From NCBI RefSeq assembly GCF_016792905.1, contig NZ_JAEULP010000054.1, forward strand, positions 1 to 53,823: DNA of 53,823 nt, read 5' to 3'. Below, piece after piece: positions 16,263 through 24,969 of the stretch. The notes below the pieces were generated by a model that was not told the DNA's origin, searched no databases, and was given only the letters and a program-made list of their open reading frames with translations. This DNA comes from Tabrizicola sp. (GTDB lineage: Bacteria; Pseudomonadota; Alphaproteobacteria; Rhodobacterales; Rhodobacteraceae). The first letter of the stretch is position 1; each line of letters opens with the position of its first letter. The translations under genes and the position numbers were made by a program.

Positions 16263-17341
16263 CTGACGACATCATCGGCCGGTATGAGAACGTATCGAAA
16301 TTCTACGGCAGTATGGCCGTGGTGAAGAACCTCAATCTCGACATCCGGCGAGGCGAATTCCTGTCGTTGCTGGGACCTTCCGGCTCGGGGAAGACCACTA
16401 CGCTGATGATGCTGGCGGGGCTGCAATCGCCCAGCAGCGGGCATATCTTCCTGAACGGCCGCCCCATCGAGACGACCCCGCCTCATCGCAGGAACATTGG
16501 CGTAGTGTTCCAGAACTATGCGCTGTTCCCGCATATGACGATAGCCGAGAATTTGGCCTACCCGTTGAAGGCGCGGCGGATGGCCAGGGCCGACATCGCG
16601 CAACGTGTGCAGCGCGGGCTGGAGATGGTGAAGCTTCAGCCGCTGGCCCAGCGTCGCCCTACCGAACTGTCGGGTGGCCAGCAGCAGCGCGTGGCGCTGG
16701 CCCGCGCGCTGGTCTTCGAGCCGAGCATCGTGCTGCTGGACGAGCCCCTGGGTGCGCTCGACCGCCAGCTGCGCGAGACCATGCAGCTGGAGTTGAAGCA
16801 GCTTCACCGCGAGACCGGGGTGACCATGGTCTACGTCACCCACGATCAGGCCGAGGCGATGACCATGTCCGACCGCGTGGCGGTCTTTAACGATGGCAAG
16901 CTGCTGCAATGCGCCCCGCCGCCCGAGATCTACGACCGGCCGACCAGCGCCTTCGTTGCCGAATTCGTGGGCGAGAGCAACCGTCTGAGTGGTGCGGTCG
17001 CCGCTGTGGACGAAGGGGGCTGCACCGTCACGACTGATGCCGGGATCGCAATTCGCACCCGTCCGCAGCCGGGGCTTCAGCGGGGTCAGGCGGTGTTCGT
17101 CTACCTTCGGCCGGAACGGATTCTGGTCGGCGGCGCTGCTGCCGCCTGCGAAAACCGCCATGAAGCCCCCATCGCCGACGCGATCTTCCTCGGCGACCAT
17201 ACCCGCCTGCGGATTGAACTGCCCGGCAATCGCGACTTCACCATCAAGCAGAACTTCTTCGGCGAGACCCGGCCTCCAGACCTCGGCGACCGCATCGTCT
17301 TCGGCTGGACGGCCGAGGCACCGCAGGTCGTGCCCGTCTAG
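16259..17341 (+). CDS. ABC transporter ATP-binding protein, PotA-like
   Basis: Energising subunit for the importer encoded at 12017-15239, 360 aa. Motifs: Walker A GPSGSGKTTT, signature LSGGQQQRVALARA, Walker B IVLLDEPLGALD, switch THDQAEA. A TOBE-type C-terminal domain (about residues 240-358) follows. Its gene is separated from the permeases by rbsD and the AllA-like gene. This is unusual and suggests that transport and catabolic enzymes are co-produced. Confidence 0.9.
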   Translation: MTDDIIGRYENVSKFYGSMAVVKNLNLDIRRGEFLSLLGPSGSGKTTTLMMLAGLQSPSSGHIFLNGRPIETTPPHRRNIGVVFQNYALFPHMTIAENLAYPLKARRMARADIAQRVQRGLEMVKLQPLAQRRPTELSGGQQQRVALARALVFEPSIVLLDEPLGALDRQLRETMQLELKQLHRETGVTMVYVTHDQAEAMTMSDRVAVFNDGKLLQCAPPPEIYDRPTSAFVAEFVGESNRLSGAVAAVDEGGCTVTTDAGIAIRTRPQPGLQRGQAVFVYLRPERILVGGAAAACENRHEAPIADAIFLGDHTRLRIELPGNRDFTIKQNFFGETRPPDLGDRIVFGWTAEAPQVVPV

Positions 17342-17423
17342 GGCCAGCCGCCCCGAAATCCCCCGCTCCGCCGCCGATCCCGTGGGCGGTCGGGTGAACT
17401 TTTGCCGCTGACTTCAGGAACGA

Positions 17424-18197
17424 ATGGAACTCGAAATGAACAGGACGGACTTCCACAAGCTTTTCAAATCACCCGGCCCGGTGGTGCTGCCGGTGGTGCA
17501 TGTGCTGGACCACGCACAGACGGCCCGCAACGTCAGGATCGCGCTTCACGCCGGCGCCCCCGGGGTGCTGCTGATCAATCACGACATCACGGTCGAGGAA
17601 TTTCTCCCGGTCATACGCTCGATCCGCCAGCAGTTTCCGGCCTGCTGGATCGGGGTCAACTTCCTGGCTGTCACTGGCCTGGAGGCGTTCCCCATCCTGG
17701 GCGGCCTGCAACGTGAGGGGATCGCCGTCGACGCCTACTGGGCCGACGATGCCCGGATCGACGAAAGTCGCACCGCCGACGACCAGCCCGAGGCCGCCGC
17801 CATCGCAGAGTCTCGCCACCGCTCCGGCTGGACCGGCCTTTATCTTGGCGGCACCTGTTTCAAAAAGCAGCGAGAGGTCGCGCCCGAGCATCACGAGGTT
17901 TCCGCCGCCATCGCCGCACGTTGGATGGATGTCGTGACAACGTCGGGTATCGCGACCGGCCATGCGCCGGAGTTGCAGAAGGTTGAAACCTTCCGGCGCG
18001 GCGTGGGCGATGCGGCGCTGGCGCTGGCCTCGGGCCTGACGCCCGAGAACGCGCATGTCTTCGCAAGCCTGATCGACTGTTTCATCATCGGCACCGGGAT
18101 CAATCACCCCGGCGATTTCCACAACTTCGATCCCGCGAAGCTGGAGCGCCTGTTGGCCTTTGTGCGTGGACAGGGTGAGTGCTGTGACGCGCGATAA
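17424..18197 (+). CDS. BtpA/SgcQ-family TIM-barrel protein
   Basis: A 257-aa protein of the BtpA/SgcQ family, a (beta/alpha)8 barrel related to phosphoribosyl-binding enzymes such as TrpF. Visible family parts are the N-terminal VVLPVVHVLDHAQTARNVRI, the mid-barrel VVTTSGIATGHAPELQKVE, and the C-terminal phosphate-site pattern ALASGLTPENAHVFA...CFIIGTGI. SgcQ lies in the E. coli sgc pentose/pentitol-like cluster, and BtpA was linked to photosystem I assembly. No enzymatic reaction is firmly assigned to the family. In this operon a sugar-phosphate or N-ribosyl cleavage or isomerase step after the PfkB kinase is plausible. The ATG at 17424 follows AGGAA closely; the in-frame ATG at 17436 is also possible. 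Confidence 0.72.
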   Translation: MELEMNRTDFHKLFKSPGPVVLPVVHVLDHAQTARNVRIALHAGAPGVLLINHDITVEEFLPVIRSIRQQFPACWIGVNFLAVTGLEAFPILGGLQREGIAVDAYWADDARIDESRTADDQPEAAAIAESRHRSGWTGLYLGGTCFKKQREVAPEHHEVSAAIAARWMDVVTTSGIATGHAPELQKVETFRRGVGDAALALASGLTPENAHVFASLIDCFIIGTGINHPGDFHNFDPAKLERLLAFVRGQGECCDAR

Positions 18198-18818
18198 ATC
18201 GTCGATCTTATGCAAGTGACCAACCCTGTAGGTGTTGTCAGATGAACTTCGCTTGCCGCATGACAGGCCGCTCCGCTAGCTTGCTGCGTGACCAAACGCT
18301 CCCCTTTCCGCTTCTTCAGGACGAGCCCGGAGAGAATCCGCCTCGCGGTGATGCTCCACATCCGCTTCCCACTGTCACTGCGCTAGGTCGAGGATCTGCT
18401 CCATGAGCGCGGCATCGAGATCAGCCACAAGCCGGTGCGGTACTGGTCCGGGCCGCGCAATTCGAACAGAACTTGCTGCTTCTAAACTGACCCGGGTTAG
18501 ATCTTAGTCGCGATTGTATCGGATGGGATTCGAACACGCACTCGGTCGTAGTGAAAACAATGACTTAGGAACTGGAGAAGGTTGGATATCAGACCCATCC
18601 TCTCCTGCGACTGGGCGTGAAGCGACGCGCCGATGATGGTCAGGCCGCTGATGGCGACCGCGAGGAGGCCGGAAAGCCTGCTCTGCGCGGCGAGAGTCGC
18701 CACAATCAGCCAGATGCGCAGGGTCGGATTGCGTGAAGCGGTCATGACCGGGGCTCGCTACCATGTGCCCTTGGCATGCGAAAGGCTCCCTGTGCTTCTG
18801 CCGCTGCGGCCGGATCCG
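18198..18818. other. Gene-poor scar region with IS remnant
   Basis: This 621-bp stretch holds an IS6-type transposase fragment (18288-18485) and otherwise no supported gene. A minus-strand frame at 18497-18745 encodes an 82-aa sequence with a hydrophobic centre but has no ribosome binding site and no recognisable family. The region separates the two catabolic clusters on the left from housekeeping genes on the right. Confidence 0.6.
18288..18485 (+). pseudogene. Decayed IS6-family transposase, N-terminal fragment
   Basis: Reading from the GTG at 18288 gives the IS6 transposase N-terminus: a KRSPFRFF start, SPERIRLAVMLHIRFPLSLR, then a TAG stop at 18384. After the stop VEDLLHERGIEISHKPVRYW follows in the same frame, and then the frame is lost. 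IS6 transposases have the equivalent pattern FPLSYRDVEELLAERGIDVSHETVRRW. The DDE catalytic core is absent, so the element is dead. It marks a past insertion or deletion at the edge of the accessory region. Confidence 0.8.
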
Positions 18819-19778
18819 TCAGCCGGCAAACCGGTCGAGCAGGGGACGGTTTGCGGGATCGGGTCTGCCGTAGCTGACGATCACCACGTCCATCTCGACG
18901 GTCTGCCAAGTTTCAAGGGCTGTAGCCATTGCGGCGGAAATCCAGGAGGACGGATTGCCGAACGCCCCCCCACCCAGCCGGGTCAGGAACAGCCGCGGAG
19001 CGCCAAGCGCATGGGCGGCTCCGAAGGTGGCAAGGTAGGCTGCCTCCAGCACAAGCCGGGCAAAGGGCTCCCAGTCGTCGATTGGGTCAAGGGAATAGGC
19101 AATCGGCAGGGCCGAAGCATAGACCTGATGCACCAGATGCCCGGCACCGGGCAGCGTGACCTCAGTTCCCGCCTGGACCCCGACCCGCAGCAGATTCCGT
19201 AGCCGGGACCGATCCGCCTCACCGATCCGGATGGACCCAAGCCCGCCGGGATGCGGCCTCACATAGCCGTTCACCATCGACCACAGTCGGCCCTGCGCAT
19301 TGCCAAGCGCCGCGCCAAGATCGGCCAGCATGTCCAGCTGGTGCGCCGCGCTTTGCCCGATCCGGTTGCCCACCGGCACAAAGTAGTTCCGGTAGATCGT
19401 CCCCGCCGCGCAGGCCATGGCACAGGCCGGGCCTTGTGTCTGGTCTGTCTCATATCGCGCAATCCCGTCCTCGGGCGTGACCATCGGTCCGATCATTTCC
19501 AGCAGGTTGAACTGCGAGGCCACCTGGAACACCGCCCCCGCATTGCCTGGGTCGGCATGCAACGCCTTCACGTCGGCGACGACCTCGCGCAGCCGGAGCC
19601 GGACAGGTCCGGTTGGTGGTGCCGGAAGCTCCGCCAGCGCCGGTGTGGTCAGCCGACCCGCCACCAACCGCCGTCCGCTTGTGCGCAGGACAAGCTCGGC
19701 GCCGTCCTGCAGGATTCCTGCCCGAACCACGTCGAGTCGATCGCTTGGCAATCCCGTCAATGCGCTGAACCAGTCCAT
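18819..19778 (-). CDS. Conserved macrodomain-like protein of unknown function
   Basis: A 319-aa soluble protein divergent from leuC. Recognisable conserved stretches are GAVFQVASQFNLLEM (residues about 90-105), YETDQTQGPACAMA, GTIYRNYFV, VHQVYASALPIAY, LEAAYLATFGAAH and LTRLGGGAFGNPSSW. The paired GG-x-FGN and VIVSYG elements recall the ADP-ribose-binding loops of macrodomains. A nucleotide- or ADP-ribose-related role is therefore possible, but I do not know a demonstrated function. The ATG at 19778 has GGGAGAGG a few bases upstream on the minus strand. A much longer open frame that continues antisense through leuC is a GC-codon artefact and is not used. Confidence 0.75.
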   Translation of the reverse strand: MDWFSALTGLPSDRLDVVRAGILQDGAELVLRTSGRRLVAGRLTTPALAELPAPPTGPVRLRLREVVADVKALHADPGNAGAVFQVASQFNLLEMIGPMVTPEDGIARYETDQTQGPACAMACAAGTIYRNYFVPVGNRIGQSAAHQLDMLADLGAALGNAQGRLWSMVNGYVRPHPGGLGSIRIGEADRSRLRNLLRVGVQAGTEVTLPGAGHLVHQVYASALPIAYSLDPIDDWEPFARLVLEAAYLATFGAAHALGAPRLFLTRLGGGAFGNPSSWISAAMATALETWQTVEMDVVIVSYGRPDPANRPLLDRFAG

Positions 19779-19818
19779 CAAACCTCTCCCACCGCCACGA
19801 TGAACCCGCCTTTTTGCG

Positions 19819-19847
19819 TTGCCGAACGGCAGATTCGGGCCTATATC
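19819..19847 (+). promoter_or_regulatory. Candidate sigma-70 promoter of leuC
   Basis: TTGCCG (19819-19824) and TATATC (19842-19847) are separated by exactly 17 bases. Transcription would start near 19854, about 156 bases before the leuC start codon. Confidence 0.5.
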
Positions 19848-19853
19848 GCCCCC

Positions 19854-19946
19854 ATGCACGGGTTCATCTACTTCAACATCACCGATCACGCGCGGCTTCC
19901 GGCCCGTTTCTTCGGCATGACCCGCTCGATCCTCGCCCGCGTCTGA
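19854..19946 (+). CDS. Possible 30-aa upstream reading frame in the leuC leader
   Basis: A 31-codon frame beginning MHGFIYFNITDH and ending ILARV starts at the expected transcription start of the leuC promoter, so it could be read as a leaderless message. It ends 63 bases before leuC. It contains only two leucine codons (Leu-15, Leu-27), so it is not a standard leucine attenuator peptide. Reality is uncertain. Confidence 0.3.
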   Translation: MHGFIYFNITDHARLPARFFGMTRSILARV

Positions 19947-20009
19947 CGCGCCACGCGCGACCCGACGACCCTTTCCAAAGCCATCCCGAACCACAGACAG
20001 GTGAGAGCC

Positions 20010-21428
20010 ATGACCGCTCCGCGTACCCTCTATGACAAGATCTGGGACGATCACGTCGTCCACCAGGCCGAGGACGGCACCTGCCTCCTCTACATCGACC
20101 GCCACCTTGTCCACGAAGTGACCAGTCCGCAAGCCTTCGAGGGGCTCAGGATGACCGGCCGCAAGGTCCGCGCGCCGGAGAAGACCATCGCCGTGCCGGA
20201 CCACAACGTGCCGACGACGCTCGACCGCGCCAATGCCGCGACGATGACCGAGGACAGCCGTATCCAGGTGGCCGCCCTCGACAAGAACGCCAAGGACTTC
20301 GGGATAAATTACTACCCGGTCTCCGACATCCGCCAGGGCATCGTCCACATCGTCGGCCCCGAACAGGGCTGGACTCTGCCGGGGATGACCGTGGTCTGCG
20401 GTGACAGCCACACCGCCACCCATGGCGCCTTCGGCTCGCTCGCCCACGGGATCGGCACGTCGGAGGTCGAGCATGTCCTTGCCACCCAGACGCTGATCCA
20501 GCGCAAGGGCAAGAACATGAAGGTCGAGATCACCGGGTCCCTGCGCCCCGGTGTCACGGCCAAGGACATCACCCTGTCGGTCATTGGTGCCACCGGCACG
20601 GCGGGCGGCACCGGTTATGTCATCGAATACTGCGGCCAGGCGATCCGCGAGCTGTCGATGGAAGGCCGGATGACGGTCTGCAACATGGCCATCGAGGGCG
20701 GTGCCCGCGCGGGCCTGATCGCGCCGGACGAGAAGACCTTCGCCTATGTCATGGGCCGCCCGCATGCCCCGAAGGGGGCGAAGTGGGAGGCCGCGCTCGC
20801 CTACTGGAAGACCCTCTTCACCGATGAGGGCGCGCATTTCGACAAGGTCGTCACGATCAAGGGCGAGGACATCGCCCCCGTCGTCACCTGGGGCACCTCG
20901 CCCGAGGACGTGCTGCCGATCACCGGCACCGTCCCGGCGCCGGACAGCTTCTCCGGCGGCAAGGTCGACGCGGCCAGGCGCTCCCTCGACTACATGGGCC
21001 TGACCGCTGGCCAGAAGCTGACCGACATCGCCATCGACACCGTCTTCATCGGCTCCTGCACCAATGGCCGGATCGAGGACCTGCGGGCAGCTGCCGCCAT
21101 CCTGAAGGGCAGGAAGATCGCCGTGAAACGCGCGATGGTGGTCCCGGGCTCGGGCCTCGTCCGCGCCCAGGCGGAAGAAGAGGGCCTGGCCCAGATCTTC
21201 ATCGACGCGGGCTTCGAATGGCGGCTCGCGGGCTGCTCGATGTGCCTGGCGATGAACCCCGACCAGCTTGCGCCGGGCGAACGCTGTGCGGCCACCTCGA
21301 ACCGCAACTTCGAGGGCCGCCAGGGTCGCGGCGGCCGCACGCACCTGATGTCGCCCGCCATGGCGGCCGCAGCGGCGATCACCGGCCACCTGACCGATGT
21401 CCGCGAACTGATGGGCGAGACGGTCTGA
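20010..21428 (+). CDS. leuC: 3-isopropylmalate dehydratase large subunit
   Basis: Catalytic [4Fe-4S] subunit of isopropylmalate isomerase (leucine biosynthesis); works with LeuD. The 472-aa protein has the normal length. It keeps the aconitase-family iron-sulfur cysteines in [11 protein letters not shown] and [14 protein letters not shown]. Other landmarks are [24 protein letters not shown] and the [11 protein letters not shown] segment. ATG at 20010 follows AGGTGAGAG; the in-frame GTG at 20001 overlaps that ribosome site. The stop codon overlaps the start of a glycosyltransferase gene (TGATG), which separates it from leuD. Confidence 0.96.
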   Translation: MTAPRTLYDKIWDDHVVHQAEDGTCLLYIDRHLVHEVTSPQAFEGLRMTGRKVRAPEKTIAVPDHNVPTTLDRANAATMTEDSRIQVAALDKNAKDFGINYYPVSDIRQGIVHIVGPEQGWTLPGMTVVCGDSHTATHGAFGSLAHGIGTSEVEHVLATQTLIQRKGKNMKVEITGSLRPGVTAKDITLSVIGATGTAGGTGYVIEYCGQAIRELSMEGRMTVCNMAIEGGARAGLIAPDEKTFAYVMGRPHAPKGAKWEAALAYWKTLFTDEGAHFDKVVTIKGEDIAPVVTWGTSPEDVLPITGTVPAPDSFSGGKVDAARRSLDYMGLTAGQKLTDIAIDTVFIGSCTNGRIEDLRAAAAILKGRKIAVKRAMVVPGSGLVRAQAEEEGLAQIFIDAGFEWRLAGCSMCLAMNPDQLAPGERCAATSNRNFEGRQGRGGRTHLMSPAMAAAAAITGHLTDVRELMGETV

Positions 21429-22756
21429 TGACCGAGCCGGCATCCTCCAGGGATGTCGTCCCCAGCGGGGCCGCGCGTCGGCCCCGCGTGCTGGTCGTTG
21501 CCGAGGCCGCGAACCCGGAGTGGGTTTCGGTCCCACTGATCGGCTGGTCCCTGACCGAGGCCCTGCGCGAGGTGGCCGATGTCCATCTTGTCACCCAGGT
21601 GCGCAACCGCGACGCCATCCTGCGCAAGGGATGGGTCGAGGGCCAGGATTTCACCGCGATCGACACCGAAGCCATCGCCGCCCCGGCCTGGAAGCTTTCC
21701 CAGATTCTGCGCATGGGCGAAAGCCGGGGCTGGACCATCGTTCAGGCCATCAGCAGCCTGACCTACCCCTGGTTCGAGCGGAAGATCTGGCAGCAGTTCG
21801 GTCCCGCCCTCAGGCGCGGCGACTATGATCTTGTCCACCGCATCACACCCCTGTCGCCCGCCGCCAGCGGCCCGCTTGCCGCGAATTGCCGCAAGGCGGG
21901 CGTACCTGTCGTCCTCGGCCCCATGAATGGCGGCGTGCCCTGGCCCAAGGGGTTCGAGGCAGAGCAGCGCCAGGAAGGCGAATGGCTTTCGCGCTTGCGC
22001 GGGCTTCTCAAGGTCTTCCCCGGCCGGAACGCCATGCTGAACGCCTGCGACGCCATCCTCTATGCCTCGCGCTTCACCCGGCGCGACATTCCCGAACGGC
22101 TCGCCGACCGGTGCATCTACCTCCCCGAGAACGCCATCGATCCGACCCGTTTCTTCCGGGAAGCCAGTCCCGAGCCCGGTACCCTGAAAGCCTGCTTCAT
22201 CGGCCGCTTCGTGCCGTTGAAGGGTCTCTCCATGCTGATCGAGGCGGCGCGGCCCCTGCTGGAAACCGGGAAGATGGAATTGCACCTCGTCGGCGACGGT
22301 CCCCTGACGCCCGCCCTGAAGGATCAGGCGAAAGGCCTGACCGGCATCACCTTCCACGGCTGGCTCAAGCACGAACAAGTGCAGGACGTCGCGGCACGCT
22401 GCCATGTCCTTGCCTTTCCCTCGATCCGTGAATTCGGCGGCGGCGCCGTGCTGGAAGGCATGGCGCTGGGCCTTGCGCCGCTGGTTGTCGACTATGGCGG
22501 TCCCGCAGACCTCGTGACGCCGGACGTAGGCATCAAGGTGCCGCTGACCACGCGCGAGGGCACCACGCTCGCCCTGCGGCAGGCCCTGGAAACCCTGGCT
22601 GCCGATCCCGCGGAGACAGCCCGCATGGGCAAGGCGGCCCGGCAGCGCGTCGCCGACCATTTCACCTGGTCGCGCCGCGCCGCGCACCTGTCCCAGGTCT
22701 ACGACTGGGTCCTCGGTCGCCGCCCGACCCGCCCCGAACCGATCAAGCACCCCTGA
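21428..22756 (+). CDS. GT4-family glycosyltransferase inserted between leuC and leuD
   Basis: A 442-aa GT-B fold glycosyltransferase. The N-terminal acceptor domain includes [20 protein letters not shown] and [15 protein letters not shown]. The C-terminal nucleotide-sugar domain has [27 protein letters not shown] and the [19 protein letters not shown] segment that holds the family EX7E-type glutamates. It presumably adds a sugar to a surface polysaccharide or lipid; donor and acceptor are unknown. Its start overlaps the leuC stop and leuD begins 20 bases after it, so it is co-transcribed with leucine genes although functionally unrelated. Confidence 0.88.
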   Translation: MTEPASSRDVVPSGAARRPRVLVVAEAANPEWVSVPLIGWSLTEALREVADVHLVTQVRNRDAILRKGWVEGQDFTAIDTEAIAAPAWKLSQILRMGESRGWTIVQAISSLTYPWFERKIWQQFGPALRRGDYDLVHRITPLSPAASGPLAANCRKAGVPVVLGPMNGGVPWPKGFEAEQRQEGEWLSRLRGLLKVFPGRNAMLNACDAILYASRFTRRDIPERLADRCIYLPENAIDPTRFFREASPEPGTLKACFIGRFVPLKGLSMLIEAARPLLETGKMELHLVGDGPLTPALKDQAKGLTGITFHGWLKHEQVQDVAARCHVLAFPSIREFGGGAVLEGMALGLAPLVVDYGGPADLVTPDVGIKVPLTTREGTTLALRQALETLAADPAETARMGKAARQRVADHFTWSRRAAHLSQVYDWVLGRRPTRPEPIKHP

Positions 22757-22776
22757 CAGTCAGCAAGGCAGACCCC

Positions 22777-23382
22777 ATGGACAAATTCACCACCCTCACC
22801 GGCGTCGCGGCCCCGATGCCGCTTGTGAACATCGACACCGACATGATCATCCCGAAGCAGTTCCTGAAGACCATCCAGCGCTCGGGCCTTGGAAAGAACC
22901 TGTTCGACGAGATGCGCTACACCCAGGACGGCCAGGAAATCCCGGAGTTCGTGCTCAACCAGCCCGCCTACCGCAAGGCCGAGATCATCGTCGCCGGTGA
23001 CAACTTCGGCTGCGGCTCCTCGCGCGAACATGCGCCCTGGGCGCTTCTCGACTTCGGCATCCGCTGCGTGATCTCCACCAGCTTCGCCGACATCTTCTTC
23101 AACAACTGCTTCAAGAACGGCATCCTGCCGGTCGTGCTGCCGCAAGAGGCGATCGACGTGCTGATGGACGATGCCCGCAAGGGGGCGAATGCCCGGATCA
23201 CGGTGGACCTGGAAAGCCAGACCGTCACCGCCTCGGACGGCACCTCGTTCCATTTCGAGGTCGATGCCTTCAAGAAGCACTGCCTGATGAATGGTCTCGA
23301 CGACATCGGCCTGACCATGGAAAAGGCCAGCGCCATCGACAGCTTCGAGAAGAAGAACGCCACGCTCCGCCCCTGGGCCTGA
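22777..23382 (+). CDS. leuD: 3-isopropylmalate dehydratase small subunit
   Basis: Swivelling-domain partner of LeuC, 201 aa, the usual length. Hallmarks are [15 protein letters not shown] near the start, the loop [17 protein letters not shown] that binds substrate, and [18 protein letters not shown]. It ends with an aconitase-C-type helix ([20 protein letters not shown]). It is the third gene in the leuC-glycosyltransferase-leuD unit; leuB is not within the window downstream. Confidence 0.96.
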   Translation: MDKFTTLTGVAAPMPLVNIDTDMIIPKQFLKTIQRSGLGKNLFDEMRYTQDGQEIPEFVLNQPAYRKAEIIVAGDNFGCGSSREHAPWALLDFGIRCVISTSFADIFFNNCFKNGILPVVLPQEAIDVLMDDARKGANARITVDLESQTVTASDGTSFHFEVDAFKKHCLMNGLDDIGLTMEKASAIDSFEKKNATLRPWA

Positions 23383-23420
23383 CCGGCCTTTCTGCCTGCT
23401 TTCACCTGGCACCAAATATC

Positions 23421-23451
23421 CTGCGGGGGTTTGGGGGTGCAAAACCCCCAA
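23421..23451. repeat. GC-rich palindromic intergenic element after leuD
   Basis: TTGGGGG and CCCCCAA pair around TGCAAAA, preceded by ATATCCTGCGGGGG. This composition is familiar to me from intergenic palindromes of Rhodobacterales. It may also slow or end transcription after leuD, though no U-run follows. A second small hairpin (GGCCGCAGGCC, about 23467-23477) stands nearby. Confidence 0.45.
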
Positions 23452-23677
23452 CGCCCGAGCCGGTTGGCCGCAGGCCGGAGGCGAGACAAAAGGCTTGCGC
23501 GGCACGCGCTCAACTTGAAAACCGCCCCCACCCGCGACCCGTTACGAAATCGTAAACGCCCGCGACCAACCCCTTGAAATCACTTGCGCCAGAGCCCCTG
23601 TCCACTGTGGACAGCCCGACCCTTGCCGCCCCGCCCAGCCCGCGCTACCCTCGCGCCGACCCATCCCGGAGGACCCC

Positions 23678-24139
23678 ATGCACCTGATCGAGAAACGCCT
23701 CGCCGACCTCGGCGTCACCCTCCCCGACGCCCCCGCTCCGGCGGCGAACTACGTCCCCTTCGTCCAGGTCGGGACCCTCGTCCACGTCTCCGGCCAGATC
23801 AGCCAGAACGAGGCGGGCCTGATCAAGGGCAAGCTCGGCGAGGACCTGAGCTTCGAACAGGGCGCCGAGGCCGCCAAACGCTGCGCGATCTCGCTTCTTG
23901 CCCAGTTGAAGAAGGCTCTCGGCGGCGACTGGGACCGGCTGGACCGGGCAGTGAAGTTGGTGGGCTTCGTGAACTCCACCCCCGACTTCACCGACCAGCC
24001 CAAGGTGATCAACGGCGCCTCGGACTTCCTCGTGGCCGTTCTTGGCGATGCCGGTCGCCACGCCCGATCTGCCGTCTCCGCCGTGTCGCTGCCCCTTGGC
24101 GTGGCGGTGGAAATCGAGGCGATCTTCGCGCTGAAATGA
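23678..24139 (+). CDS. RidA/YjgF-family protein
   Basis: A 153-aa member of the RidA superfamily, the enamine/imine deaminases that remove reactive 2-aminoacrylate and related metabolites. The YjgF/chorismate-mutase-like fold shows in TLVHVSGQISQNEAGL, VKLVGFVNSTPDFTDQPKVINGASDFL and the C-terminal VEIEAIFAL. At about 150 residues it belongs to the longer subgroup of the superfamily. The archetypal active-site Arg of FIADMNDFA..R-type RidA is not clearly in place, so the precise activity is open. It is followed by a GDPD gene 10 bases later. Confidence 0.88.
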   Translation: MHLIEKRLADLGVTLPDAPAPAANYVPFVQVGTLVHVSGQISQNEAGLIKGKLGEDLSFEQGAEAAKRCAISLLAQLKKALGGDWDRLDRAVKLVGFVNSTPDFTDQPKVINGASDFLVAVLGDAGRHARSAVSAVSLPLGVAVEIEAIFALK

Positions 24140-24149
24140 CCCTTCCCAG

Positions 24150-24923
24150 ATGACCCGCGTTCCCCTGCCCGAGAGCTTCCTCCGCCTGCCGATCACCCAC
24201 CGCGCCCTGCACGACCGGGCGGCGGGGCGGATCGAAAACTCGCCCGCCGCGATCCGGGCGGCAGTGGCGGCGGGTTACGGGATCGAGGTCGACCTCCAGC
24301 TCTCGTCGGACGGAGTGCCGATGGTCTTTCACGACGAGGTGTTGGACCGCCTGACCGACCAGACCGGCCCGGTCAACGTCCGAACTGCCGTAGACCTGGG
24401 CCACATCCGTTTGACGGGGTCGACCGACACCATCCCGACGCTTGCCGAGGTGCTGGCGTTGATCGGGGGACAGGTGCCCCTCCTCATCGAGATCAAGGAC
24501 CAGAGCCTTGTCATGGGCCCGACCGATGGCAGGCTGGAAGCCGCGACCGCTAAGGCACTGGAGGGTTACAGGGGAGACGTCGCGCTGATGTCCTTCAACC
24601 CGGCCTCGGTCGCCCATCTGGCCCGCCTTGCCCCCGACCTGCCCCGCGGGATCACCACCTCGGCCTATGACCCGGACGACTGGGCGCCCATGCCCGCCGA
24701 CATGTGCGCGCATTTCCGGGCGATCCCGGATTATGACTCGACGGGGTCAAGCTTCATCAGCCACGAGGCGCCCGACCTTGCCCGCCCCCGGGTGGCCGAG
24801 CTGAAGGCCCAAGGCGCCCGGGTGCTGTGCTGGACGATCCGTTCGCCCGAACAAGAAGCGGAAGCGCGGAAGCATGCCGACAATGTGACCTTCGAGGGAT
24901 ACCGGGCCGAGCTTCCGGCTTGA
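24150..24923 (+). CDS. Glycerophosphodiester phosphodiesterase family protein
   Basis: Hydrolyses glycerophosphodiesters to glycerol-3-phosphate and an alcohol; a TIM-barrel metal-dependent enzyme. The 257-aa protein has the family's catalytic pair: the early His-Arg (THRALHDR, residues 17-24) and EVDLQLSSDGVPMVFHDEVL with the metal-binding Glu/Asp and the second catalytic His. LLIEIKDQS supplies a third metal ligand. There is no signal peptide, so it is cytoplasmic, unlike GlpQ. It lies close behind RidA and probably in the same unit. Confidence 0.9.
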   Translation: MTRVPLPESFLRLPITHRALHDRAAGRIENSPAAIRAAVAAGYGIEVDLQLSSDGVPMVFHDEVLDRLTDQTGPVNVRTAVDLGHIRLTGSTDTIPTLAEVLALIGGQVPLLIEIKDQSLVMGPTDGRLEAATAKALEGYRGDVALMSFNPASVAHLARLAPDLPRGITTSAYDPDDWAPMPADMCAHFRAIPDYDSTGSSFISHEAPDLARPRVAELKAQGARVLCWTIRSPEQEAEARKHADNVTFEGYRAELPA

Positions 24924-24969
24924 CCTTTAGCTCCGGTCCGCCACTTTCCTTCCGACCCCGAGGGCATGA

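Noticed and set aside
18520-18550. tRNA-like T-arm (GGGATTCGAAC on plus, GTTCGAATCCC on minus)
   Set aside because: The flanking bases do not form a T-stem and no anticodon or acceptor stem can be built around it.
18497-18745. 82-aa minus-strand frame with a hydrophobic centre in the IS scar
   Set aside because: No ribosome binding site, no recognised family and location in decayed DNA; noted as possible remnant only.
19779-21536. Minus-strand open frame running antisense through leuC (long extension of the 18819 gene)
   Set aside because: leuC on the plus strand is unmistakable; the antisense frame has low-complexity composition rich in Arg, Gly, Asp and His. The real minus-strand gene starts at 19778 with a ribosome site.
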